Positions 32,794 through 42,308 of a DNA stretch of 64,000 nt are shown here, in pieces. Position 1 is the stretch's first letter, and every line of letters begins with the position of its first letter. Under the pieces are notes generated by a model. The model was not told the DNA's origin. It saw only the letters and a program-made list of their open reading frames with translations, and searched no databases. The position numbers and the translations under genes are program-made. Source of the DNA: Longibacter salinarum (lineage in GTDB: Bacteria; Bacteroidota; Rhodothermia; Rhodothermales; Salinibacteraceae); the NCBI RefSeq assembly GCF_002554795.1, contig NZ_PDEQ01000007.1, positions 62,001 to 126,000 on the forward strand. Direction: 5' to 3'.

Positions 32794-34236
32794 GTGACTG
32801 CTCTGCGCTCCGCCGTCCTTCTTCTCGCTGTCTTGGCGAGTACGTTCGTCATTGCAGCTCCACGCTTCGCTGTTCCGGAAGCGCATCGAACACCTGCATC
32901 TCCGGAATCGGTTCAGCCGGCTCCGGAGATGTTGTCTCCTGAGGCGATGGCGGACGACCTGGAGCACCTGATCGACGTCATCGAGGAGGTGCACCCGGAT
33001 CCGTACGCCTACACTTCTCGCCGAACGATTCGCCGTCTCCATCGCGCCACCCTCGACCGTCTCTCGGAGCCTGCGTCTCCACGGACGTTCTATCGCGAAG
33101 CTGCTCGTCTCGCGGCTGCCTTCCAGGACGGCCACACGCTTGTACAGTGGCCGCGCGACCAGTTTCTCGCGTCCATGCGAAACGGGGCGACCGTCCTCCC
33201 GCTGTCCGTCGAGCGGAATGCTACAGCCCTGCGCATCCAGAAGGCGTGTAAGTCGGCCCGTTCACTGGACGGTCGGCGCGTGTCTTCCATTCAAGGCCAG
33301 CCGGCCGAGCATCTCCACGAGGACATGCAGGCGCTCGTCAGCGGACCACCACGCTACCGGGCGGCTCAGGTTGATGACCAGTTCCCCTACCTCGCGTGGG
33401 CGCTGGGTCTGGAGGCGCCGTACCGCGTCGCGACGACCCATTCGGATGGTCAAGCCACGGTCGACACGCTCGAGGGTCTCCGTATGCTCGGCGTTCGGTC
33501 CTGCCTGTCGGATAATCGAAAGCCGGCCTTCTCCTTCGGTCGAGTGAGCGACGCCGATGGTCATGTCGTCGGCGTGATGACCATCAACTCGCTGCGCTCG
33601 GCGCGTCGCGTGCGCAAAGGTATCGAAAACGCACTGCGATCGATTCAAAACCGCCCGGTGGACGGGATCGTCATCGACCTCCGTGACAACCGGGGGGGAT
33701 CGACCGCGACGGTTCTCCACGTGTTGGCTCCGTTTACGGATCGAACCGTCCGGCTCACGGCGCAGAAATCGTGGAAGATCAGCGACACCTACAAGCAATA
33801 CCTGAAGCGACGCGGACTCGGCCCGCCCGCCTACCAGCGTGCTCGATCCGGGAAGGTGATCGACATCGAGTATGAACCGCAGTCCCTTCCGAGCGCCCGT
33901 TTTCGGTACGACGGTCCGGTCGCTATGCTCGTGGGTCCGCGAACCTTTTCGGCGGCCGTCAAGCTGGCCGACATCACGCAGTATTACGACATCGCCCCCC
34001 TCGTCGGCAGCGAAACCGGCGGTCGGCCCAGTGGCTTTGGCGAGGGGTACGGCTTCCGCCTCCCGAACAGCGGCCTCCGGGCCATGGCGTCAACTGCTGA
34101 GTACGTTCGACTCAACGGTGAGAGAGAGGGCAAGGGCGTGATCCCGGATGTCCAGGTGATGGACTTGCAGGTCGGGGAAACGGACCTTGCTATGCAGGCG
34201 GCTATTCAGGTCGTGGCAGGTCGCGACGCCGGGTGA
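32794..34236 (+). CDS. S41-family serine peptidase, exported
   Basis: 480 residues, GTG start. A signal peptide (LRSAVLLLAVLASTFVIAAP) is followed by a helical N-terminal domain with DVIEEVHPDPYAYTSRRTI, a tail-specific-protease-like core with DGIVIDLRDNRGGSTATVLHVLA, and the likely nucleophile serine in GPRTFSAAVKLAD followed by GSETGGRPSGFGEG. A clear PDZ domain is not visible. The composition around residues 20-50 is proline/alanine-rich. Extracytoplasmic protein processing is likely; target unknown. The heavy GGGAGAAA repeat tract starts just after its stop codon. Confidence 0.82.
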   Translation: MTALRSAVLLLAVLASTFVIAAPRFAVPEAHRTPASPESVQPAPEMLSPEAMADDLEHLIDVIEEVHPDPYAYTSRRTIRRLHRATLDRLSEPASPRTFYREAARLAAAFQDGHTLVQWPRDQFLASMRNGATVLPLSVERNATALRIQKACKSARSLDGRRVSSIQGQPAEHLHEDMQALVSGPPRYRAAQVDDQFPYLAWALGLEAPYRVATTHSDGQATVDTLEGLRMLGVRSCLSDNRKPAFSFGRVSDADGHVVGVMTINSLRSARRVRKGIENALRSIQNRPVDGIVIDLRDNRGGSTATVLHVLAPFTDRTVRLTAQKSWKISDTYKQYLKRRGLGPPAYQRARSGKVIDIEYEPQSLPSARFRYDGPVAMLVGPRTFSAAVKLADITQYYDIAPLVGSETGGRPSGFGEGYGFRLPNSGLRAMASTAEYVRLNGEREGKGVIPDVQVMDLQVGETDLAMQAAIQVVAGRDAG

Positions 34237-34242
34237 GGACTT

Positions 34243-34332
34243 TGAGGAAGGGAGAAAGGGAGAAAGGGGGAAAGGGAGAAAGGGAGAAAGGGAGAAAGGG
34301 AGAAAGGGAGAAAGGGAGAGAGGGGGAAAGGG
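34243..34332. repeat. Octad repeat tract (GGGAGAAA), about 11 units
   Basis: The most regular tract in the window: about 11 tandem GGGAGAAA units with a few changes (GGGGGAAA, GGGAGAGA). All purines on the + strand, so it could form triplex or other unusual DNA and would be prone to slippage. It lies between the S41 peptidase stop codon and the SDR gene. Confidence 0.92.
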
Positions 34333-34400
34333 ACCGAAAGTAGTACGTCGTACGTGGAACGAAGCCAATCCACTACGAACAACGAGGGACCCACAACCTG

Positions 34401-35189
34401 ATGCCTTTCAATGGACACGTCGTCTGGATCACGGGAGCTTCTTCGGGGATCGGACGAGCGCTGGCGCTGGAGTTTGCCCGTCGTGGTGCCGATCTCGCTC
34501 TTTCAGCCCGGCGCGAAGAGAAGTTACGTGACGTTGCAGGCGAAATCGAAGCGCTGGGGCACGATGCCCTGGTCGTACCGTGCGACGTGACGGAGGAAGC
34601 GCAGGTCGAAGCGGCCGTTCAGCAGATCGTCGATCATTTTGGGCACCTCGACGTGGCCGTGGCGAACGCCGGCTTTGGCGTCATGGGCACGATCGAAGAC
34701 GTGGACGCAGAGACCTGGCGCCGGCAGCTCGACGTCAACGTGGTCGGGCTCACGCAGACCGCACGCTACGCGATTCCCGAACTTCGGAAGACCAGCGGGC
34801 GCGTCGTCCTGATCGGGAGCGTGGCGTCGATGGTGACCCTGCCTAATACCGGCGCCTACTCCGCGTCGAAAGCCGCCGTCCGGTCGATCGGGCAGGCGCT
34901 GTCGATGGAGCTGAAGGACGATTCTGTGACCTGCACGACGATCCACCCGGGATTGGTGGAGAGCGACATCGCGCGGGTTGACAACACCAACGTGCACGAC
35001 CCCGACCGGAAGGATCCCCGCAATCAGGAGCTGATGTGGCCGACGGACAAGGCTGCGCGGGTCATGGCCGATGCCATCGAGAAGCGGAAGCGCGAGTACG
35101 TCTTCACGGGCCACGGCAAGATCATGGGCTTTCTCTGCCGCCATTTTCCCGGCGTGATGTTTCCCATCCTCGCTAACTTCAGCCGATAG
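34401..35189 (+). CDS. Short-chain dehydrogenase/reductase
   Basis: 262 residues. TGASSGIGRALALEFARRG at the N-terminus, an arginine-rich second strand (SARREEKL) favouring NADPH, VANAGFGVMGTIED, and the catalytic YSASKAAVRSIGQALS. The C-terminal helix and EYVFTGHGKIMGFLCRHFPGVMFPI are typical of the classical SDR group that includes DltE-like and YqjQ-like members. A strong terminator follows at 35230. Substrate unknown. Confidence 0.88.
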   Translation: MPFNGHVVWITGASSGIGRALALEFARRGADLALSARREEKLRDVAGEIEALGHDALVVPCDVTEEAQVEAAVQQIVDHFGHLDVAVANAGFGVMGTIEDVDAETWRRQLDVNVVGLTQTARYAIPELRKTSGRVVLIGSVASMVTLPNTGAYSASKAAVRSIGQALSMELKDDSVTCTTIHPGLVESDIARVDNTNVHDPDRKDPRNQELMWPTDKAARVMADAIEKRKREYVFTGHGKIMGFLCRHFPGVMFPILANFSR

Positions 35190-35229
35190 GCATCGACAGG
35201 TTGGGAGTCAACGTACGGATTGAAACGAG

Positions 35230-35266
35230 AAACGCCCGGCCCTCCTGTGAGGAGCCGGGCGTTTTG
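35230..35266 (+). terminator. Rho-independent terminator after SDR gene
   Basis: Stem AACGCCCGGC/GCCGGGCGTT with inner TCCT/AGGA pairing, followed by TTTT. A-rich on its left side, so it can also serve the convergent S9 peptidase gene. Confidence 0.88.
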
Positions 35267-35297
35267 ATTGTCCTTTGGTTCGAATTGGGACTCGTGC

Positions 35298-38099
35298 TTA
35301 CCGCGATTCCGAGGTGGTCGTCCCGCTCGATGTCAGCTCGACGGTCGCGGTACCGCCGCCCATCGCGGCTCCAAGGTTCACGTCAGCCTTCACCACGTGG
35401 TGCGGTGCGTCGGCCATGACGTGGAAGGTACCGGTCCCGGCGTCATTTCCATCGAGCGCCGTGATTTCAACCGTCAGCGTTTCGAACGTGCCGGCATCGA
35501 CCTCGGTGGTACCGCTGCCGGTCACCGACAGCTTCACCCGACGGACGTTCTGCTGCTGGTAGTTGAAGTTACGCAGGGTCGTTTCGTATCCCTCTTCGAG
35601 CGGTAGACCCGCGATGGCGATCTCCAGGCCGGAGCCTCCGGCAAACACCGGCGCGTCGAGCGACTTGTTGATGTCCATCGACTGACCCATCGCCTGCATC
35701 TGCCCGGTGATGGCATCGTCGCTGTACGAAAGCTCAACGGTGCCCTGTCCGCTCGCGTGGCGGCGAACTGGGCGGAGCGTCGTGCGATCGACGAGCAGCG
35801 TGTCCGAGGCGTTCATCATTGACGACGTGACGTCGTCCACGATGCGCCATGCGGTCTGCTCGTTGTTCGACGCCTCGGCGATTGTGCGTTTCGTCGTCAG
35901 CTCCAACTGTCGGCCCTGCACAGAGAGCGAGGTTACGTACTCTACGGTCACAGGACGGATCACAGAGCCGTCGGCATCCGGCAGCGCCGAGGTCTTCGAA
36001 GCCTCTTCCTCATCGGACGGCTTCGGCATTTCGACGGTCGCCGGGTCGACGGTGATTTCCGACAGACGCTGTCCGATGTCGTCGGTCATCGACGCCTGGT
36101 AGCGACCGCCAATGTGCTCGGCGAGGAATTCCTCCATCTTCGCAGCGAGTGCGAGGTTGTTGTCCTCGTTTCGGAATCCGTGTCCCTCATCCGGCGCGAC
36201 GATGTATTCGACCGCGTGCCCCTGATCGCGCAGCGTGGCCACGATCTGATCCGACTCCTGCTGCTTCACGCGTGGATCGTTGGCGCCGTGCACGACGAGC
36301 AGCGGAGCCGTGATCTGGTCTGCGTAGAACAGCGGTGAGCGCTCCTTCAGGTCTTCGCGCTCCTCCGGGTCCTCTGGATCGCCTACGCGCTTAAACCATG
36401 TGCCCTCAAGGAATGGTCGCCAGTACGCCGGGAACGACTCGATCAACGTGATGAGGTTCGACGGCGCGACGTACGGAACGGCGGCCGCGTACAGTTCCGG
36501 TGTAAACGTGACGCCCGCAAGCGTCGCGTATCCGCCGTACGACCCGCCGAAGATAGCAACCCGGTCGGGGTCCGCGATGCCCTGGTCGATGAGGTACTGC
36601 ACGCCATCGGTGATGTCATGCTGCATCGCGCCACGGCCCCACGTCCGGTTTCCGGCATTCAGGAATTCCTGACCGTAACCGGTGGAGCTACGGAAGTTTG
36701 GCTGAAGCACGGCGTAACCGCGGTTGGCGAGGAACTGGACGTACGGGCGATAGCCCCACGTATCGCGTGCCCAGGGGCCGCCGTGCACGTAGATCACTGT
36801 GGGCAGATTTTTCGCATCAACTCCCTTCGGCACGGTGAGGTATGCCGGAATGTCCATCCCATCGCGCGCCTCGTACGTGATCGGCTTCATCTCCGCCATG
36901 TGCTCACCGGGGATCTCCGGTCGCGTCTCGTACAGCTTCTCCACGCTCTGCTCCTCGCGGTCGAAGATGTAGACGATCCCGGGATTCACATCGCTGCTCG
37001 ACACCACTTTCCAGAGGCGTCCATCTTCTGTCGCTCCCTGGAGCGAGATGTCGCCCTCCGGTAGCTCGCCACGGAGAAACTCCAGATCGGCTTCGACCGC
37101 ATCCGTCTTCGGGTAAATGCGAACGCGTTCACCGACGTAGTATGTGGCGATCAACTCGTCCGTCACAGGCGAAAACTCCGCGCCGCCGAAGTCGACGTTC
37201 CCTTCCGGATCCGATTCGACAACCTCGGTCTCGCCAGAGTCCGGGTGAAACAGAACGAGCTGTTGCAGGTCGACCTCCGGTCCTTTGTTCGTGGACATGT
37301 AGACGCGCTCGTTGTCCGGATGAAACCGGATCACGCCGCACGATTCCTCGACGGAGCATTCGTAGACGGAGGTGAGTGAATCGCCATCGACGCGGAGAAT
37401 CTCGGTGCCGCCGGTGGAGGTCTGTTTCGACACGAGGCGAAGATTCCCTTTCAGGTCGAACGTGTACCCACCGATTCCCTGGTCATTCTGGAAGACGAGC
37501 TCCCGGTCGCCGGAGTCAATCTGAATCCGGTAGAGATCGAAGTTCTGCGGGCTCCGGTCGTTGAGCCCGACATAAATGACGTTGGGCTGCTCTTCCGGCA
37601 CGTTGGCAATTGTTGCACGGGCGCCTTCGTATGGCGTCAGGTTCCGCGCCGGCGGCACGCCCATTTCATTGCGTTCGGCGTCGAGGTCGACAGCGTAAAC
37701 GTGGAAGTTCTCATTTCCACCTTTATCCTGCACGTACAGGATGCGCTCGCTATCGTGGGTCCAGAAGTAGTTGCTCACCGGTCGTGTCGTGTCGGCCGTG
37801 ACCGGTTTCGCCTCACTGAAGGGTTCGTCGATGCCTTTCACCCAGATGTTCATGACATCCTTGTAGGGCTGGCGAAAGGCGATCATTTCGCCATTGGGAG
37901 ACAGTTGCGAGCCGGCATACTGCGGGTCTCCGAAGAACATTTGCCGGTCGAATAGCGGCGGCAACTCCCCTTCGTATTCGACCGACGCCTCGCGAATATC
38001 ATCTGCCGGGACATCCTGAGCGACCGTCGGGTTGACCGAGAGTCCGAGGAGCAGACATGAGGCCATCAGTACGGCGCAGAATCGTAGCGTCGTAGACAT
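35298..38099 (-). CDS. S9C-type prolyl oligopeptidase family peptidase with extra C-terminal domain
   Basis: 933 residues. Signal peptide ([15 protein letters not shown]...AQD); a WD-like propeller (about 50-400); an alpha/beta hydrolase domain with nucleophile [11 protein letters not shown], acid in [13 protein letters not shown] and histidine in DEGHGFRN. S9C enzymes usually end about here (near residue 680). This protein continues for about 250 residues: an acidic linker and a beta-rich domain with [36 protein letters not shown] and the pattern of DUF3108-like lipocalin-shaped proteins. The tail is serine/threonine-rich. Extracytoplasmic peptidase; the added domain may bind lipid or anchor it. 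Confidence 0.88.
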   Translation of the reverse strand: MSTTLRFCAVLMASCLLLGLSVNPTVAQDVPADDIREASVEYEGELPPLFDRQMFFGDPQYAGSQLSPNGEMIAFRQPYKDVMNIWVKGIDEPFSEAKPVTADTTRPVSNYFWTHDSERILYVQDKGGNENFHVYAVDLDAERNEMGVPPARNLTPYEGARATIANVPEEQPNVIYVGLNDRSPQNFDLYRIQIDSGDRELVFQNDQGIGGYTFDLKGNLRLVSKQTSTGGTEILRVDGDSLTSVYECSVEESCGVIRFHPDNERVYMSTNKGPEVDLQQLVLFHPDSGETEVVESDPEGNVDFGGAEFSPVTDELIATYYVGERVRIYPKTDAVEADLEFLRGELPEGDISLQGATEDGRLWKVVSSSDVNPGIVYIFDREEQSVEKLYETRPEIPGEHMAEMKPITYEARDGMDIPAYLTVPKGVDAKNLPTVIYVHGGPWARDTWGYRPYVQFLANRGYAVLQPNFRSSTGYGQEFLNAGNRTWGRGAMQHDITDGVQYLIDQGIADPDRVAIFGGSYGGYATLAGVTFTPELYAAAVPYVAPSNLITLIESFPAYWRPFLEGTWFKRVGDPEDPEEREDLKERSPLFYADQITAPLLVVHGANDPRVKQQESDQIVATLRDQGHAVEYIVAPDEGHGFRNEDNNLALAAKMEEFLAEHIGGRYQASMTDDIGQRLSEITVDPATVEMPKPSDEEEASKTSALPDADGSVIRPVTVEYVTSLSVQGRQLELTTKRTIAEASNNEQTAWRIVDDVTSSMMNASDTLLVDRTTLRPVRRHASGQGTVELSYSDDAITGQMQAMGQSMDINKSLDAPVFAGGSGLEIAIAGLPLEEGYETTLRNFNYQQQNVRRVKLSVTGSGTTEVDAGTFETLTVEITALDGNDAGTGTFHVMADAPHHVVKADVNLGAAMGGGTATVELTSSGTTTSESR

Positions 38100-38492
38100 G
38101 GTTCAATAACAGATCGTGAGGGAAACAGAGAAGGATTCTCGCAACTGCGAATGAGTGCGAGAAAGGCCCGGTGGGCAGGACGAACACGAACGGATCCGTG
38201 TGGATGTTACCCGGACACAGTGTCGAAGGGGGCCGGTGTCTTTGAGACGCGTAGCGAGAACGTGTCCCGAGAAAATGGTATATCGTTTCCGTTCGAGTGG
38301 ACGCGGATATTGAGCATGAGTTTCACAGATTTAATCGTCCAGGATGTTTTCGTGGGGCCGGCCCTGTCAGCAATGTCGTATTGTTTCCTACACGCTCTTA
38401 CCGGGAAAGAAACTTGATGCAGATGATGCGGAGGTGTCTTTTATGCGAGGTCATCATGACGTCGGATTCCTCTCACCTATTCTCCGGTCATC
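38100..38492. other. Intergenic region
   Basis: About 390 bp between the divergent S9 peptidase and membrane protein genes. No gene, RNA or obvious repeat was seen. Promoters for both genes are expected here. Confidence 0.5.
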
Positions 38493-38996
38493 ATGTCTGG
38501 ACACCACCTGCATCTCGCGCTGAATCACATTCCCGTGCTCGGTCTGTTGTTCGCAACGGGCATTCTCGCCTACGCAGTGTGGCGCGACCAAGACGCTGCG
38601 GTCCGCATCTCCCTCGGGCTTTTTGTTGTGAGCGGTCTGGGTGCCGTGGCGGCCTATCTGACGGGTGAAGAGGCGGAAGAAGTAGTGGAGAACGTGGCCA
38701 ACATTCCGCACTCGGTGATCGAGGTGCACGAAGAGATGGGATTGATCGCGCTGATTGCCGGCGCTACGGTCGGCGCAATCGCTATCGGCGTATTGATCTG
38801 GCGACGCTCGCGCCCCGTGCCGAAATCCGCACGTCTCGGCGTGTTGGCGATTGGCCTCATCGCGACGGGCATTCTCGGGTACACCGCCAATCTCGGCGGT
38901 CAGATCCGCCATCCGGAGTTGCGAGACGATGCGCAGGAGACGGTCAACGTCGCTCCGGCCGACGAAGAGGCAGAAGAAGAGGACGACGACCACTGA
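38493..38996 (+). CDS. Small integral membrane protein
   Basis: 167 residues with four predicted membrane helices: HLALNHIPVLGLLFATGILAY, VRISLGLFVVSGLGAVAAYL, GLIALIAGATVGAIAIGVLIW and LGVLAIGLIATGILGYTANL. The opening HLHLALNHIPV with its histidines, and the LTGEEAEE loop, resemble DUF2231-type proteins sometimes linked to heme or copper handling. The C-terminal tail is very acidic (EEAEEEDDDH). No neighbour indicates the function. Confidence 0.7.
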   Translation: MSGHHLHLALNHIPVLGLLFATGILAYAVWRDQDAAVRISLGLFVVSGLGAVAAYLTGEEAEEVVENVANIPHSVIEVHEEMGLIALIAGATVGAIAIGVLIWRRSRPVPKSARLGVLAIGLIATGILGYTANLGGQIRHPELRDDAQETVNVAPADEEAEEEDDDH

Positions 38997-39144
38997 TGAA
39001 TCCGTGAGCGTTCATCGAATCCGGGCGAATGTTTTTCCCCACACGTCATCGCTCCATTGCACGACACGAGCTCCGGGTTGAAAACGGTAGTATACTCTTC
39101 CGTACATTCGGGGGAGACCAGACACGGAATCGAATCGACGCAGG

Positions 39145-40251
39145 ATGGACGTATCGACGCGGCGTGAGGGGCATATCCAGGTGGTGGTCGTCCAGGGCGA
39201 CTGGCACCTCGGGACACCCGTGCCCGACGCCGACGAGGTGCTGACGAACGGTCAGGCCGACGGGACGGTGGCTGTGGAGAGCCGAGAGTTGGGCGACTGG
39301 GACACGAGCCTGCTGGTCTTCCTGCTCGACCTCGCGGAAACCGTCGAATCGCGGGGCGGGACGCTTCAACTGGACGAATTGCCCGCCGACGTTCGCAGCC
39401 TGCTCACAATGGCACGGGCGGTTCCAGAACACGACGTTGAGCGCGACCGCCCACCAGAGTCGTGGATCGAATTCATCGGCGAGCGGACGGTGGACCTGTG
39501 GAATGGAACGAAGCACTTCGTTCACTTCACCGGCGAAGTGGCTATAAGCGCATTTCGCGTCGCGACCGGGCGTGGAGAAATGCGCTGGCGAGACTTCTGG
39601 TGGACACTGCAGAGGAGCTCGGCGTCGGCGCTCGGCATCGTCACGCTCATAGCGTTTCTGGTCGGCCTGATCCTCTCGTTTCTCGGCGCCGTCGTGCTGC
39701 GCCGCTTTGGGGCCGACTATTACGTCTCGTATCTCATCAGCTACGGGATGCTGCGCGAACTCGGCGCGCTGATGACCGCCATTATCATGGCCGGGCGGAC
39801 CGGGGCGGCATTTGCGGCAGAGCTCGGAAGCATGAAGATCAGCGAGGAAATCGATGCACTGAAAACGCTCGGCCTCTCGCCCGTGGATGTACTGGTGCTG
39901 CCGCGTGTGGCCGCCATCTTCATCGCGCTGCCGCTCCTTACGATCTACGCAGACCTCGTTGGGATCTTCGGCGGGTGGTTCGTCGCCGTGCAGATGCTGG
40001 ATGTCACGACGCCACAGTTCTTTAGCGGGCTCATTGCTCCGGTGACCCTCGCCGATGCCGTGCTGGGCGTCGTCAAGGGCACAGTGTACGGCGCCATCGT
40101 CGGGCTGACCGGCTGTCTCCGCGGTATGCGTACGGGCAACGACGCTGCTGCCGTGGGCGATGCCGCTACCTCAGCCGTCGTGACTGGCATCACGCTGATC
40201 GTCCTCGCCAATGCCATCATCGACTGGATGGCCGCACTCTTGAATATCTAA
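39145..40251 (+). CDS. mlaE: MlaE-family permease with N-terminal STAS-like domain
   Basis: Inner-membrane permease of an MCE-type phospholipid transporter. Residues 1-110 form a STAS-like domain (TVAVESRELGDWDTSLLVFLLDLAETVESRGGTLQL), equivalent to a fused MlaB. Residues 140-368 are the MlaE domain with FLVGLILSFLGAVVLRRFGADYYV, the conserved RELGALMTAIIMAGRTGAAFAAELGSMK, and EIDALKTLGLSPVDVLVLPRV. First gene of a four-gene operon (permease, ATPase, MCE protein, lipoprotein). The lead codons and start are plausible, though a later start is possible. Confidence 0.92.
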   Translation: MDVSTRREGHIQVVVVQGDWHLGTPVPDADEVLTNGQADGTVAVESRELGDWDTSLLVFLLDLAETVESRGGTLQLDELPADVRSLLTMARAVPEHDVERDRPPESWIEFIGERTVDLWNGTKHFVHFTGEVAISAFRVATGRGEMRWRDFWWTLQRSSASALGIVTLIAFLVGLILSFLGAVVLRRFGADYYVSYLISYGMLRELGALMTAIIMAGRTGAAFAAELGSMKISEEIDALKTLGLSPVDVLVLPRVAAIFIALPLLTIYADLVGIFGGWFVAVQMLDVTTPQFFSGLIAPVTLADAVLGVVKGTVYGAIVGLTGCLRGMRTGNDAAAVGDAATSAVVTGITLIVLANAIIDWMAALLNI

Positions 40252-40330
40252 GTGTGAAGGTCGAAGTGCGAAGTGTCCCGTTCTCACTTTTCCCTCATCC
40301 CCCAGACCACGAATCCCACCCCTCAACCCC

Positions 40331-41077
40331 ATGCCTCCCGTCCTCGACGTCCGCAACCTGACGATGGCGTACGGGTCGTTCGTGGTAATGAGCGACCTGA
40401 CGTTCGACGTACAAGAGGGCGAGATTTTTATCATCATGGGCGGAAGCGGATGTGGCAAAAGCACGCTGATGAAGCACGCGATTGGACTAAAAGCGCCCGC
40501 GGAAGGCGTTGTGTGTTTTCAGGGCACGGACTTCTGGGGCGCCGACGAGGAGACGCGCCGCGACCTGCTCCGGCGGATGGGCATTATGTACCAGCAGGGC
40601 GCGCTCTGGAGCTCGATGACGCTCGGAGAAAATATCGCGCTTCCGCTCGAATTGTACACCGACCTGGAGTCCGAGGACATCGAGCGGGTGGCAGCGCTGA
40701 AGTTGGCACTTGTCGGGCTGCGCGGGTTCGAGGCGTTTTACCCGCACGAAATCAGCGGCGGTATGCGCAAACGCGCTGCACTGGCGCGAGCTCTGGCGCT
40801 CGACCCGGACGTGCTGTTCTTCGATGAGCCGTCCTCGGGCCTCGACCCGGTCAGCGCTCGCCGCCTCGACGACCTGATCCTGCAGCTCCGCGACAGCCTT
40901 GGCACGACGGTCGTCGTCGTAAGCCATGACCTCGCAAGCATTTTCACCATTGCCGACCGCGCGCTGTACCTCGACATTGAGACGCGGACGATGACGGCCC
41001 TTGGTCCGCCGGAGGACCTGCGCGACGACCCGCCCAACGAACGCGTCCACCGCTTTTTGACTCGAACGGCGGAGTGA
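40331..41077 (+). CDS. mlaF: MlaF-family ABC transporter ATPase
   Basis: ATPase of the MCE lipid transporter. Walker A GGSGCGKSTLMKH, Q-loop MGIMYQQGALWSSMT, signature EISGGMRKRAALARAL (the GGM form is typical of MlaF-like ATPases), Walker B VLFFDEPSSGLDPVSARR and switch histidine VVVSHD. Length 248 aa is normal. It follows the permease after 79 bp, a gap containing a short heptad-like sequence (40255-40275). Confidence 0.95.
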   Translation: MPPVLDVRNLTMAYGSFVVMSDLTFDVQEGEIFIIMGGSGCGKSTLMKHAIGLKAPAEGVVCFQGTDFWGADEETRRDLLRRMGIMYQQGALWSSMTLGENIALPLELYTDLESEDIERVAALKLALVGLRGFEAFYPHEISGGMRKRAALARALALDPDVLFFDEPSSGLDPVSARRLDDLILQLRDSLGTTVVVVSHDLASIFTIADRALYLDIETRTMTALGPPEDLRDDPPNERVHRFLTRTAE

Positions 41078-41084
41078 GCCTGCC

Positions 41085-41118
41085 CCCGTAAAGGCGCATC
41101 GCAATGCGCCTTTACGGG
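41085..41118. terminator. Perfect 15-bp inverted repeat between mlaF and mlaD
   Basis: Arms of 15 bp (41085-41099 and 41104-41118) pair perfectly around a 4-nt loop, CGCA. No T run follows, so it is not a standard rho-independent terminator. It may reduce downstream expression or stabilise the upstream mRNA within the operon. Confidence 0.6.
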
Positions 41119-41133
41119 ATCCGCTATCGCTCC

Positions 41134-41186
41134 ATACCCCGCACCCCGAACCCCGCACCCCGAACCCCGAACCTCACACCCCACCC
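41134..41186. repeat. Heptad repeat tract (ACCCCGA/ACCCCGC)
   Basis: About six 7-bp units directly before the mlaD start codon. Read on the minus strand it is the same family as 30888 and 47900. Its position over the expected translation start region of mlaD is notable. Confidence 0.8.
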
Positions 41187-41189
41187 GCC

Positions 41190-42227
41190 ATGAGTCGTCG
41201 TGCCAGTCCCACCACCATCGGGCTCTTCGTGATCGGTGCGCTTGTGATCGCCATCGTGGGCGTCGGCGTGTTTGCGTCTCGCTCCATGTTTCGCACCCAG
41301 ACGACCTTCATCAGCTACTTCGACGAGTCGGTGAACGGCCTGGACGTGGGCGCGCCGGTCAAGTTTAAAGGCGTCCCGATCGGTCAGGTCGCCGCGATCG
41401 AAGTGCGATTGGACCTCGACGACGAGACGTTCCAGGTCCCGGTCCTGTATGAAATCGACCTCCAGCCCCTGACAAACATGACCGGCCAGTCGGTGAATCT
41501 CGCTAATCCGAGGGTGCTGCAGCGGCAGATCGACGAGGGATTGCGCGCGCAGCTTCAAATGGAGAGCCTGCTCACGGGGAAACTCTACATCGAGCTGACG
41601 TTCGTCGAGGACCCGCAGCGGCCGGTTCTCGTCGCGGATGATCGTGGATATCCAGCAATTCCCACCGTCCTTTCGCCGATGGGGCGGCTCGGGGAAGAAG
41701 CGTCCGGTCTCGTTTCGAATCTGCGTCGGTTCGACGTCAACACCATCAACGAGAACCTGATCGAGCTGCTGGTTAAGGCGAACGCGAAGATTGACCAACT
41801 CGACATGACGGCGATCAACGACTCTGTGCTCGTAGCCGTCAGTTCGGTGCGCAGCCTCGCGGAGGCGCCGGAGATCCGGCAGGCCCTCGACGACGTGCCG
41901 AGGATTGCTCAGCGTCTCGATTCGACGCTTGCCGACGTGCAGAGCCTCGCGCATTCTCTTGAAGGCGCGGTCGACCCCACCACCGAGTCGCTGAACAAGA
42001 CGACCGAGGAGATGATCGTGACGCTCGAGGTGCTGCAGGAAACGATGAGCGACACGCGCGCCATGCTGTCGACGGACTCCGGGTTGGGCTATCAGATCGA
42101 GGACGCGCTGACGAATCTGTCGGAAGCAGCAGAGGCGCTGCGGGTTCTGTCCGTCTCGCTCGAGCGAGATCCCAGCATGTTCATTCGGGGGAAAGAGCCG
42201 CCGGAGGAGGAAGAAGGCACACCGTAA
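41190..42227 (+). CDS. mlaD: MCE-domain lipid transport protein (MlaD family)
   Basis: 345 residues. A single N-terminal membrane helix (TIGLFVIGALVIAIVGVGVFA) is followed by one MCE domain (about 38-125) opening TTFISYFDESVNGLDVGAPVKFKGVPIGQVAAIEV. The rest is a long helical region (about 170-320) likely forming a coiled-coil tunnel, longer than E. coli MlaD (183 aa) and closer to the PqiB/LetB or actinobacterial Mce type. The tail is acidic. Periplasmic substrate-binding ring of the transporter. Confidence 0.9.
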   Translation: MSRRASPTTIGLFVIGALVIAIVGVGVFASRSMFRTQTTFISYFDESVNGLDVGAPVKFKGVPIGQVAAIEVRLDLDDETFQVPVLYEIDLQPLTNMTGQSVNLANPRVLQRQIDEGLRAQLQMESLLTGKLYIELTFVEDPQRPVLVADDRGYPAIPTVLSPMGRLGEEASGLVSNLRRFDVNTINENLIELLVKANAKIDQLDMTAINDSVLVAVSSVRSLAEAPEIRQALDDVPRIAQRLDSTLADVQSLAHSLEGAVDPTTESLNKTTEEMIVTLEVLQETMSDTRAMLSTDSGLGYQIEDALTNLSEAAEALRVLSVSLERDPSMFIRGKEPPEEEEGTP

Positions 42228-42308
42228 TCAACGTCCCGGCGCACAGGAACCGCTCAACGCACGTATTCAGACGCATCCCAGCCAGATTCTTGAAAGACGA
42301 CGTTCGAT

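Noticed and set aside
34243-34332. The purine-rich repeat as a possible CRISPR array
   Set aside because: Units are 8 bp with no spacers. No other repeat-spacer arrangement was seen in the window.
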